From an uncultured Faecalibacterium sp. (lineage in GTDB: Bacteria; Bacillota; Clostridia; Oscillospirales; Ruminococcaceae), in contig CAKSZS010000050.1 of NCBI GenBank assembly GCA_934525845.1, positions 1 to 13,136 of the forward strand: a stretch of 13,136 nt of DNA, read 5' to 3'. The position numbers and the translations under genes were made by a program. A model generated the notes under the pieces. The model was not told where the DNA came from and made no database searches. It was given only the letters and a program-made list of their open reading frames with translations. Shown here piece after piece: positions 1-6,410 of this stretch; positions within the stretch are counted from its first letter, which is position 1; the number at the start of each line of letters is the position of its first letter.

Positions 1-1
1 C

Positions 2-271
2 CTGTTAGAGAATGGCAAGATTGAGACCACTGTCACTCGCGCTAAGGACGTTCGTTCCATGGCCGAGAAGATGATCAGCCTTGGCAAGGCAAGCGACCTG
101 CACACCAAGCGTCAGGTGTATGCCTACATCACCAAGGAAGATGTTGCAAAGAAGCTGTTTGATGAGATCAGCCCCAAGTACGCTGACCGCAACGGCGGCT
201 ACACCCGCATCATCAAGATCGGCGCTCGCCGCGGCGATGCTGCCGAGATGGCAGTTCTGGAGCTGGTCTAA
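2..271 (+). CDS. rplQ: 50S ribosomal protein L17, 3' part
   Basis: This is the C-terminal part of L17, a large-subunit protein near the peptide exit tunnel; the start lies outside the window. The frame is open from base 2 to the TAA at 269-271, giving 89 residues. It shows the L17 hallmarks: an ETTVTRAKDVRSMAEKMI stretch near the start, a middle segment with KKLFDEISPKYADRNGGYTRI, and a C-terminus with GARRGDAAEMAVLELV. Bacterial L17 usually closes the alpha operon after rpoA, so the missing upstream sequence probably holds rpsD and rpoA. A strong intrinsic terminator follows 33 bases after the stop. The family is certain; the fragment looks intact. Confidence 0.97.
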   Translation: MLENGKIETTVTRAKDVRSMAEKMISLGKASDLHTKRQVYAYITKEDVAKKLFDEISPKYADRNGGYTRIIKIGARRGDAAEMAVLELV

Positions 272-304
272 TCAGCTCTGACTGTTCGTAAGCAGTTTTT
301 AAAG

Positions 305-336
305 GCCCTTTCCCAGAAATGGGGGAGGGCTTTTTT
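305..336 (+). terminator. Rho-independent terminator after rplQ
   Basis: A 10-bp stem (305-314 with 321-330, including two G-U pairs) with a six-base loop is followed directly by six T at 331-336. It lies just after the rplQ stop and would end the ribosomal protein operon, separating it from the lipoprotein cassette. Confidence 0.93.
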
Positions 337-361
337 GCATCTTGTGGGGAACCTCATGGCA

Positions 362-484
362 GGGTGGACACACTGGGAGTTTTCCCAGCGGATGATCCGA
401 GGGTGGGACCCTGTTGCCGTAGGCAATAGGGCGGGAGCTGGAAGCCCCGAACGTCCGCGGGAAAAGCTCCCGGTGCGGCCACCC
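362..484 (-). repeat. Long palindromic repeat, copy A (inverted relative to copy B)
   Basis: The core at 375-473 (99 bp) is the reverse complement of 2649-2747 with two mismatches. The element is itself palindromic. The apex is a hairpin with a TTGCC-GTA-GGCAA tip, the outer core arms pair (GGGAGTTTTCCC-type against GGGAAAAGCTCCC-type), and the flanks 362-374 and 472-484 pair again (GGGTGG with CCACCC, 11 of 13 positions counting one G-T). It lies between the rplQ terminator and the promoter at 512-540. I see no open frame or transposase in it. It resembles a non-autonomous palindromic repeat or MITE-like unit; I do not recognise a named family. Confidence 0.9.
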
Positions 485-511
485 GGATGATGATTCTCGC
501 AACAACGCCAC

Positions 512-540
512 TTGGCATTGCGCTTTTGCCGTGGTATACT
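512..540 (+). promoter_or_regulatory. Sigma-A type promoter of the lipoprotein/two-component cassette
   Basis: A -35 box TTGGCA (512-517), a 17-bp spacer and a -10 box TATACT (535-540) with an upstream TG (extended -10, TGGTATACT) form a near-consensus promoter. Transcription would start near 547, about 50 bases before the TTG start of the lipoprotein gene. This also places the palindromic copy A upstream of the transcript. Confidence 0.8.
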
Positions 541-597
541 GACACTAGCGTATTTTGGACGGATGCCGCCGATTTTCCACGAAGGGAGGAACTGCAG

Positions 598-1908
598 TTG
601 AAAACATTCCGCCGTTTCCGGCACTGGCTGGCCGGCGTGCTGCTCTGCATTCTGCTGGCAGGCTGCAGCGGCCTCCCCGGGGAAACTGTGCAGGTAGAGG
701 AACTTCTGCGTGCGCCGCGCCTGTCCGGCGATTATGGTGCGCTGCAGACGGCCCTGAACGACTGGCTGGGGGAGAGCGCCCAGCTGAAATACCCCATGCA
801 GGGAGAACTGCTGTCGCCGTTCCTGCTGCAGGATCTGGACGGCGATGGGGAACAGGATGCTGCGGTGCTGTACACCACCGCCCAGAGCACCAACGTCTGC
901 ATCGCCATCCTGCAGCGGGATGACAGCGGGAGCTGGCAGGTGCAGCAGAGCGTGGAGGGTCTGGCCGACACGGTGGAAAACGTCCGGCTGGCCCAGCTCC
1001 GGGCCGGAGACGCCAGCCAGCTGGTGGTGGGCTACATGGCCGCTCAAGGGGACCACTATCTGGCGGTCTATGCTTACAACGATGGAGAACTTTCCACCAT
1101 TCTGGAGCAGCCCTATGAGCAGTATCTGGTGGAGGACATCACCGGCGGCGGCAGTCAGGATCTGATCCTGATGTCCACCCAGGAGGACGGCGGCGTGCAG
1201 ATCGAGCTGCTGACCGTGGACAAGGAAGGCACCTTCCAGCAGGTGGCAGTCACCGGCCTGTCGGCGGATAAGTTCTCCGGCTGTGCCTCGGTGGCGGCGG
1301 GTGCCGGTTCCGACCGGCGGAATTACCTGGTTCTGGATGGCTGGACCGGCATTTCCGGCAACAATCTGGCCAGCGTGCTGCTGCGGTTCGATGAGGACAG
1401 CCGGCAGATGGTCCCGGCCACCCAGATCAGCAGCGAAGCGCTTTACAATGCCTCCCTGCGCAATGTGTCCACTCTGGTCAGCCGGGATCTGGACGGGGAC
1501 GGCATCGTGGAGATCCCGACCCAGCCGGACGAAGCAGGCCTGCTGAACATGAGCCAGGGACGCCGCATGGACTTCATCGTCTGGATGGACTACACCAGCC
1601 GCAAACCGGAAAAAAGCTTCGGCCTGCTGGACGAAGAGACCAACTGCTACATCGAACTGCCCAAGGAATGGGAAGGAAACCTGAAACTGACCGACAGCGA
1701 ACAATACGATGGTGCGGTGGAACTGCGCACAGTGGACGAAGACAAACTGGTCATGACCGTGCGGCTGGCCCGCACCTCGGCCAACTCCACAGGCTGGACC
1801 CGGCTGGGCATCGTGGCATCCCGCCAGATGCAGGCCAAGCTGGCGCAGGACGTGGAGATCCAGGACAGCAGCTACCGGCTGTCCAAGGCGCTGTATCTGC
1901 TGAACTGA
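598..1908 (+). CDS. Exported lipoprotein with two DxDGDG acidic loops, function unknown
   Basis: This 436-residue protein has a lipoprotein signal: basic KTFRRFRHW, a hydrophobic stretch, then the lipobox L20-A21-G22-C23, predicting lipidation on Cys23 and a location on the outer membrane face. The start chosen is TTG at 598, preceded by GGGAGGAA with good spacing; the frame is open further upstream, but the ATG at 487 lies before the promoter. Two DLDGDG motifs (residues 79-84 and 297-302) resemble the calcium-binding loops of FG-GAP/VCBS proteins, so a beta-propeller-like repeat fold is possible but not proven. The gene ends 18 bases before a response regulator gene and shares its promoter, suggesting an accessory or target of that two-component system. 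No named function is recognised. Confidence 0.85.
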   Translation: MKTFRRFRHWLAGVLLCILLAGCSGLPGETVQVEELLRAPRLSGDYGALQTALNDWLGESAQLKYPMQGELLSPFLLQDLDGDGEQDAAVLYTTAQSTNVCIAILQRDDSGSWQVQQSVEGLADTVENVRLAQLRAGDASQLVVGYMAAQGDHYLAVYAYNDGELSTILEQPYEQYLVEDITGGGSQDLILMSTQEDGGVQIELLTVDKEGTFQQVAVTGLSADKFSGCASVAAGAGSDRRNYLVLDGWTGISGNNLASVLLRFDEDSRQMVPATQISSEALYNASLRNVSTLVSRDLDGDGIVEIPTQPDEAGLLNMSQGRRMDFIVWMDYTSRKPEKSFGLLDEETNCYIELPKEWEGNLKLTDSEQYDGAVELRTVDEDKLVMTVRLARTSANSTGWTRLGIVASRQMQAKLAQDVEIQDSSYRLSKALYLLN

Positions 1909-1926
1909 GAACGGAGGAAAACATTC

Positions 1927-2634
1927 ATGGTAAGAGTGCTCGTTGTAGAAGATGAAGCGAATATCCGCGAGATGATCGCGCTGAACCTGCGCCTTGCCGG
2001 CATGGAAGCCGTGGAGGCGGAGAGCGCCGAAGCGGCTCTGCCGCTGCTGGCCCAGAAGCCCGGCTGTGATGCCGCCATTCTGGATGTGATGCTGCCGGGC
2101 ATGAATGGCTTTTCGCTCTGTGAGACCATCCGTCGCACGGACCAGAAGATCGGCATCATCATCCTGAGCGCCAAGGGGCAGGAGCAGGATAAAATTCGCG
2201 GCCTGTCCATCGGGGCAGACGACTACATGACCAAGCCCTTCAGCGTCAGCGAACTGCTGGCGCGCGTGGAAGCGCTCTGCCGCCGGGTGAGCCGCACTTC
2301 GGGCGCAGAGGACAAGGAGCCGGGCGGTGCGCTGGGAATGCTCACCAGCGGCGAATTTGTGCTGGATGAGAACCGCCGCGTGCTGCTGAAGGCCGGTCAG
2401 CCCATCGAACTGACCCAGGTGGAGTTCCAGATCATGGAGCTGTTCTTCCGCAACCCGGGCACGGCATTGGTGCGCGAGAAGATCCTGAAGGGCGTCTGGG
2501 GCGAGAATTACTTCGGCGATGTGAAGATCGTGGATGTGAACATCCGCCGCCTGCGCATGAAGGTGGAGGACGAACCCAGCCACCCGGCCCACATCCTCAC
2601 CGTGTGGGGGTATGGTTACCGCTGGGAAGAGTAA
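1927..2634 (+). CDS. OmpR/PhoB-family response regulator
   Basis: This 235-residue protein is a cytoplasmic transcription factor controlled by phosphorylation. The receiver domain (about residues 1-120) has the acidic pair E8/D9, the phospho-acceptor Asp53 in ILDVMLPGMNG, Ser81 in the switch Thr/Ser position, Tyr100 and the invariant Lys103 in the MTKPF motif. The winged-helix DNA-binding domain (about 135-235) includes LTQVEFQIMELF, the VVDVNIRRLR-like recognition segment (here IVDVNIRRLRMKVED) and the terminal GYGYRW. The ATG is preceded by GGAGG. It lies 18 bases after the lipoprotein gene and is followed by the histidine kinase, its likely partner, across palindromic copy B. Target genes and signal cannot be read from the sequence. 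Confidence 0.95.
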   Translation: MVRVLVVEDEANIREMIALNLRLAGMEAVEAESAEAALPLLAQKPGCDAAILDVMLPGMNGFSLCETIRRTDQKIGIIILSAKGQEQDKIRGLSIGADDYMTKPFSVSELLARVEALCRRVSRTSGAEDKEPGGALGMLTSGEFVLDENRRVLLKAGQPIELTQVEFQIMELFFRNPGTALVREKILKGVWGENYFGDVKIVDVNIRRLRMKVEDEPSHPAHILTVWGYGYRWEE

Positions 2635-2639
2635 GCGCT

Positions 2640-2758
2640 GGCTGTATTCCGGGAGCTTTTCCTGCGGACGTTCGGGGCTTCCAGCTCCCGCCCTATTGCC
2701 TGCGGCAACAGGGTCCCACCCTCGGATCATCCGCTGGGAAAACTCCCGGAACACAGCC
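2640..2758 (+). repeat. Long palindromic repeat, copy B, between regulator and kinase genes
   Basis: The core 2649-2747 matches copy A (375-473, inverted) at 97 of 99 positions. The ends are CCGGGAGCTTTTCC and GGGAAAACTCCCGG, inverted repeats of each other, with an inner GCGGA/TCCGC pair and an apical hairpin (TTGCC-TGC-GGCAA tip). The palindrome continues outside the core: the segment starting at 2640 (GGCTGT) pairs with the one ending at 2758 (ACAGCC), 10 of 11 positions. It begins six bases after the regulator stop and ends 33 bases before the kinase start, so it should be transcribed inside the operon as a long hairpin. Confidence 0.9.
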
Positions 2759-2791
2759 GGATAAAAACAACTTTGAGAGGAGGAAAAGCAG

Positions 2792-4216
2792 ATGCGAAGC
2801 GGCATCACCCGCCGGTGGCTGCGGGGCAATTTGCTTATCACGGTGCTGCTGGTGCTGGCGGCAGAAGCCATGTTTCTGTACAGCTACACCCGCAGTTATT
2901 ACAACAGCGTGCAGCAGACCATGTACCGGCGCTTTTCCTCGGTGACCGGCCAGCTGAAGGTCTACACTGCCGACACGGTCTACAGTGCGGCGGCCAACCG
3001 CAGCATGGCGCTGCGGCGCATGGTGGAACAGTATTCCGATAAGGACAAGTACGAATTCATGCTGCTGGACAGCTATGGCGGGGTCATTGCATCCTCCAGC
3101 GGCACCGATGCCGACGGCATCGTAAATAACCTGGACTTTGTGCAGGCACAGGATGCTGCCGACGGCTTGGGCATTGCAGTCTACCATACCCAGTCCGGCG
3201 AGATCGTCATGGCGGCCTGCTATCTGGTGCCGTATGCTTCGGAAGATGTGGCGGCTCTGCGTCTGGTCACCAGTCTGGCACTGGTGGAAAGCCAGATCAA
3301 GCGCGCGTTCTGGCTCAGTCTGGTAGTGGTTGCGGCCATTCTGATCTTTTCGGTGATGTCCGGCCTGTACTTTGTGCGCAGCATCGTGGTGCCTTTGGGG
3401 CAGGTGGAGCGCACTGCAGCCGGCATTGCCCGGGGCGAACTGGACGTGCGTCTGCCGGTGACCGGCGACCAGCACGACGAGGTAGACCGTCTGCGCGGCA
3501 CCATCAACCAGATGGCCGAAGGTCTGGAAGAGACCGAAAAGATGAAGAATGAGTTCATCAGTTCGGTCTCCCACGAACTGCGCACCCCGCTCACCTCCAT
3601 CCGGGGCTGGGTGGAGACCCTGCGCACCCTGGATGACCCCACAGACGAGAATTACCGCAAGGGGCTGGAGATCATCAACAACGAGACCGGCCGCTTGTAC
3701 AACATGGTGGAGGAACTGCTGGACTTCAGCCGCCTGCAGAATGGTCGTCTGCGGATGGACTGCCGTCCGCTGGACCTGGTGGCCGAGCTGACCGATGCGG
3801 TGCTGTTCTGTGAAGCCCGCATCAAGCGCGAAGGGCTGATCCTCTCCTATGCGGAGCCGGAGGAGATGATCCCGGTCTACGCCGACCCCGACCGTCTGCG
3901 GCAGGTGTTCATCAACATTCTGGACAACGCCATCAAGTATTCGGCTCCCGGCGGGCGCATCACGGTCAAGCTGTGGGCCGGAGAGTACAAGGCCTTTGTG
4001 GAGATCCTGGATCAGGGCCGGGGCATCCCGCCGGAAGACCTGGAAAACGTGAAGACCAAGTTCTACAAAGGCAGCAACTCGGTGCGCGGCAGCGGCATCG
4101 GCCTGGCATTGGTGGATTCCATCATGACCGCGCTGGACGGTACGCTGGACATCAAGAGCACCCTGGGCCGCGGCACGGTGGTCACGCTGGGTCTGCCGCT
4201 GTATCATAAATCTTGA
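2792..4216 (+). CDS. Membrane sensor histidine kinase with HAMP domain
   Basis: This 474-residue kinase should sense a signal outside the membrane and phosphorylate the adjacent regulator. Order: membrane helix 1 (about 13-31), an extracytoplasmic sensor segment (about 32-170, PhoR-like size), helix 2 (about 173-195), HAMP (about 196-250, with the RSIVVPLGQVERTA entry), a dimerisation/phosphoacceptor domain with His261 in SHELRTPLTSIRGW, and the HATPase domain with N-box NILDNAIKYS (Asn375, Asn379), G1 DQGRGIP, F-box KFYKG and G2 GSGIGLAL. All catalytic motifs are intact. The ATG follows GAGAGGAGG. The sensor segment matches no ligand family that I can name. The gap to the regulator gene is filled by palindromic copy B, unusual inside such an operon. 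Confidence 0.95.
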   Translation: MRSGITRRWLRGNLLITVLLVLAAEAMFLYSYTRSYYNSVQQTMYRRFSSVTGQLKVYTADTVYSAAANRSMALRRMVEQYSDKDKYEFMLLDSYGGVIASSSGTDADGIVNNLDFVQAQDAADGLGIAVYHTQSGEIVMAACYLVPYASEDVAALRLVTSLALVESQIKRAFWLSLVVVAAILIFSVMSGLYFVRSIVVPLGQVERTAAGIARGELDVRLPVTGDQHDEVDRLRGTINQMAEGLEETEKMKNEFISSVSHELRTPLTSIRGWVETLRTLDDPTDENYRKGLEIINNETGRLYNMVEELLDFSRLQNGRLRMDCRPLDLVAELTDAVLFCEARIKREGLILSYAEPEEMIPVYADPDRLRQVFINILDNAIKYSAPGGRITVKLWAGEYKAFVEILDQGRGIPPEDLENVKTKFYKGSNSVRGSGIGLALVDSIMTALDGTLDIKSTLGRGTVVTLGLPLYHKS

Positions 4217-4223
4217 GGAAGAT

Positions 4224-4253
4224 TTAGATTTTGTCATATTTCTATGGTACAAT
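4224..4253 (+). promoter_or_regulatory. Possible extended -10 promoter for the yqhQ-prmC unit
   Basis: TGGTACAAT (-10 at 4248-4253 with an upstream TG) lies 7-8 bases after the kinase stop region. A weak -35, TTAGAT (4224-4229), is 18 bp upstream; the better-looking TTGTCA at 4231 is only 11 bp away and is unlikely to serve. The leader would be about 125 bases long and contain the repeat at 4298-4366. Confidence 0.5.
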
Positions 4254-4297
4254 AACAGCCGTGTCGGCGGTTGGCCGGAACGGATTGAAAAAATAAG

Positions 4298-4366
4298 AAC
4301 CTTCCCTTTTGGAAAAGCTCTCCCGCTGGGGAGAGCGGACATTGCGCAGCAATGACTGAGAGGGTT
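4298..4366 (+). repeat. Hairpin-rich repeat in the yqhQ leader (family 2, short copy)
   Basis: It contains an 8-bp perfect stem (4317-4324 with 4329-4336, loop GCTG) and a second stem CATTGC-GCA-GCAATG (4340-4354), ending in TGACTGAGAGGGTT (4353-4366). The same order, a GC-rich hairpin, a CATTG/GCC-type hairpin, then TGACGGAGAGGGTT, forms the right half of the element at 10108-10247. The left end (AACCTTCCC) only weakly matches the inverse of the right end, so this is a shorter or degenerate copy. Confidence 0.75.
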
Positions 4367-4386
4367 GTTTCGACAAGGAGAACTCA

Positions 4387-5334
4387 ATGAATCAACCCAA
4401 CAAGGAACGTTTCAAGACCAGCGTGGGCGGACAGGCCCTGATGGAAGGCATCATGATGCGCGGGCCGAAAAAGATCTGCTGTGCGGTGCGCAAGCCGGAT
4501 GGCACCATTGAGACCAGGATCGACCCGGTGAAGAATCACGGCGTGTGGACCAGGATCCCCCTGGTACGCGGTGCCATTTCCATGATCGAGAGCCTCATCA
4601 CCGGTTACCGCTACATGATGTATTCGGCCCAGGTGAGCATGGGGGACGATTACGACCCCGAAGAGGAAGAGACCGCCTTTGAAAAGTGGGTGGGGGAGCA
4701 CTTGGGCAAAAAGGCCGAGGATGCCCTGCTGGCCTGCGCGGCGGTCATTGGAGGTCTGCTGGCCATCCTGCTGTTTACCGTGCTGCCCACCCTCATCGTA
4801 GGCGGCGTGAACCATCTGGTGCCGCTGGGGCGCTGGCCCAAGGTGGTGCTGGAAGCTGTGCTGAAGGTCGGCATCTTCCTGGCCTATATGGTGGGCATTT
4901 CCAAGATGAAGGAGATCCACCGGGTGTTCGAGTACCACGGGGCGGAGCACAAGACCATTGCCTGCTACGAAGCCGGGGATGAGCTGACCGTGGAGAATGT
5001 GCGCAAGTACACCCGGTTCCATCCCCGCTGCGGCACCAGTTTCCTGATTCTGGTGGTCATCGTCAGCGTGTTCCTGTACAGCGTGCTGCCCTGGGGCAGC
5101 ATCGGCCTGCGGGTGGTCTGCAAACTGCTGCTCCTGCCGCTGGTCATGGGCATCAGCTATGAGCTGCTCAAGTGGTGCGGCCGGTCGGACAACATTGCCA
5201 CCCGCATCATCCGCCAGCCCGGCATCTGGGTGCAGCACCTCACCGTGTTTGAGCCGGATGACAGCATGATCGAGGTGGCCATTGCGGCTGTGACCCCGGT
5301 GCTGCCGGAAGACCCGGAGGAGGGCAAATGGTAA
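4387..5334 (+). CDS. yqhQ: DUF1385 membrane protein, YqhQ family
   Basis: This 315-residue protein belongs to the DUF1385 (YqhQ) family of Firmicutes membrane proteins, whose biochemical role is not established to my knowledge. Family signatures are clear: GGQALMEGIMMRG near residues 14-26, FEYHGAEHKTIACYEAG around 178-192, and RFHPRCGTSFL soon after. About four membrane helices can be seen (near 112-140, 155-175, 214-233 and 238-258), with a long acidic cytoplasmic-type loop before the first. The ATG follows AAGGAG. The gene overlaps prmC by seven bases, implying translational coupling; a yqhQ-prmC pairing is known from other clostridia. The leader carries a structured repeat. Confidence 0.92.
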   Translation: MNQPNKERFKTSVGGQALMEGIMMRGPKKICCAVRKPDGTIETRIDPVKNHGVWTRIPLVRGAISMIESLITGYRYMMYSAQVSMGDDYDPEEEETAFEKWVGEHLGKKAEDALLACAAVIGGLLAILLFTVLPTLIVGGVNHLVPLGRWPKVVLEAVLKVGIFLAYMVGISKMKEIHRVFEYHGAEHKTIACYEAGDELTVENVRKYTRFHPRCGTSFLILVVIVSVFLYSVLPWGSIGLRVVCKLLLLPLVMGISYELLKWCGRSDNIATRIIRQPGIWVQHLTVFEPDDSMIEVAIAAVTPVLPEDPEEGKW

Positions 5335-6299
5335 CGGCTGGAATGCCCCCGCGCGAAGCGGTGCGGGAAGTGGAACAGCGTCTGACCGCTTCCGGATGCC
5401 CGGACGCCGATTACGATGCCCGGGAGCTGTTCCGGGTGGCCGCAGGGCGGGATCTGCGCATTTCAGACCGGCCGCTGTCGGCGGAAGAAGCACAAACGCT
5501 GGAAGCCCTGTGCGTCCGCCGTGCCAGCCGGGAGCCGCTGCAATACCTCTGCGGCAGCTGGAGCTTTCTGGACTTTGACCTGGCCGTGGGGCCGGGGGTG
5601 CTCTGCCCCCGGGCAGACACCGAGGTGGTGGCGGAAGCCGCCGCCCAGACGCTGGCCGGGGTGGAAGCCCCCAAGGTGCTGGACCTCTGCGCCGGCACCG
5701 GCTGTCTGGGCCTTGGGGTCAAGCGCTTCTGCCCGGCGGCGCAGGTGACCTGCGTGGAAAAAAGCCCGGAAGCCTTTGTCTATCTGGAAAAGAACTGCCG
5801 CTGTGCACTGGCCGGGCAGGGGAAAGCGACCGAAAATCTGCTGGAACCCACCGCGCTGGAAGAAGCGGACGCCCCGGCCTTCGACTGGGGTCCTGCGCTG
5901 AACGCGCTCCGGGCAAAGCCGGTGTATGCCGTGCAGCCGGTGCAGGGGGATCTGTTCACCTACTGGCAGGACCAGCCGGAAGGAGAATTGGATCTGATCG
6001 TGTCCAACCCGCCCTACCTCACCGCCGCCGAGATGCAGACCCTGCAGCCCGAGGTGGCGCAGGAACCGGCCATGGCGCTGGAAGCCGGGGAAGACGGCCT
6101 GCTGTTTTACCGTGCGCTGGCGGAGCACTATCAGAAGCTTCTGCGGCCCGGCGGCGCGCTGGTGCTGGAGATCGGCTGGCAGCAGCGGCAGGCGGTGACC
6201 GGACTGCTGGCAGAAAACGGCTGGACGGAGATCGAATGCCGGAAGGATTTCGGCGGCAATGACCGCTGCATCCTGGCGAGCCGGCCCGCAAAGAATTGA
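5328..6299 (+). CDS. prmC: Peptide chain release factor N5-glutamine methyltransferase, with an internal insertion
   Basis: PrmC (HemK) methylates the glutamine of the GGQ motif in release factors RF1 and RF2, using S-adenosylmethionine, and so speeds termination. The N-terminal helical domain (about 1-85) precedes a Rossmann methyltransferase fold with motif I LDLCAGTGCLGL (118-129) and the substrate-binding NPPY (227-230). The ATG at 5328 overlaps the yqhQ end and has GGAGG seven bases upstream. At 323 residues it is longer than the usual 280 or so. The excess lies at about 162-200, between the motif after the SAM acidic residue and the GDLF strand, where family members have only about ten residues. 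prfA, often next to prmC, is absent; recA follows. Confidence 0.93.
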   Translation: MVTAGMPPREAVREVEQRLTASGCPDADYDARELFRVAAGRDLRISDRPLSAEEAQTLEALCVRRASREPLQYLCGSWSFLDFDLAVGPGVLCPRADTEVVAEAAAQTLAGVEAPKVLDLCAGTGCLGLGVKRFCPAAQVTCVEKSPEAFVYLEKNCRCALAGQGKATENLLEPTALEEADAPAFDWGPALNALRAKPVYAVQPVQGDLFTYWQDQPEGELDLIVSNPPYLTAAEMQTLQPEVAQEPAMALEAGEDGLLFYRALAEHYQKLLRPGGALVLEIGWQQRQAVTGLLAENGWTEIECRKDFGGNDRCILASRPAKN

Positions 6300-6320
6300 A
6301 AAAATAGAAACAACTTCCCG

Positions 6321-6348
6321 TTGTAATGTTTGAAATTTGTGGTATACT
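6321..6348 (+). promoter_or_regulatory. Promoter of recA-recX-rimO-pgsA
   Basis: TTGTAA (6321-6326), a 16-bp spacer and TATACT (6343-6348), again with an extended TG (TGGTATACT, identical to the lipoprotein -10 element). The predicted leader is about 55 bases. No inverted GAAC...GTTC pair of the Gram-positive LexA-box type is visible around the promoter. Confidence 0.75.
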
Positions 6349-6368
6349 AAGAGAGAACGTACAGCACG

Positions 6369-6385
6369 GCCCGCTCCCGGCGGGC
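6369..6385 (+). other. Short GC hairpin in the recA leader
   Basis: A 6-bp perfect stem (GCCCGC with GCGGGC, loop TCCCG) lies just before the AAAGGAG ribosome binding site of recA. It has no T tract and is therefore not a terminator. It may protect the 5' end or modulate initiation, or be incidental in GC-rich DNA. Confidence 0.45.
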
Positions 6386-6410
6386 GCAAAGGATAAAGGA
6401 GCAGCACGCT

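Noticed and set aside
487..597. ATG at 487 as the start of the lipoprotein gene
   Set aside because: It lies upstream of the promoter at 512-540 and lacks a ribosome site. Starting at TTG 598 gives a proper lipoprotein signal peptide.
268..2871. An 867-codon open frame on the minus strand
   Set aside because: It runs antisense to the lipoprotein and regulator genes, which have ribosome sites, a promoter and intact family motifs. The translation is rich in His, Gln, Ala and Gly without any domain, as expected from the complement of GC-rich coding DNA.
4231..4253. TTGTCA at 4231 as the -35 partner of TACAAT at 4248
   Set aside because: The spacer would be only 11 bp, too short for a standard sigma-A promoter.
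2693..4387. A 564-codon minus-strand frame
   Set aside because: It lies opposite the histidine kinase and the yqhQ leader; its composition is that of an antisense shadow.
6350..6366. SOS box overlapping the recA transcript start
   Set aside because: GAAC at 6355 has no matching GTTC half site at the right distance.
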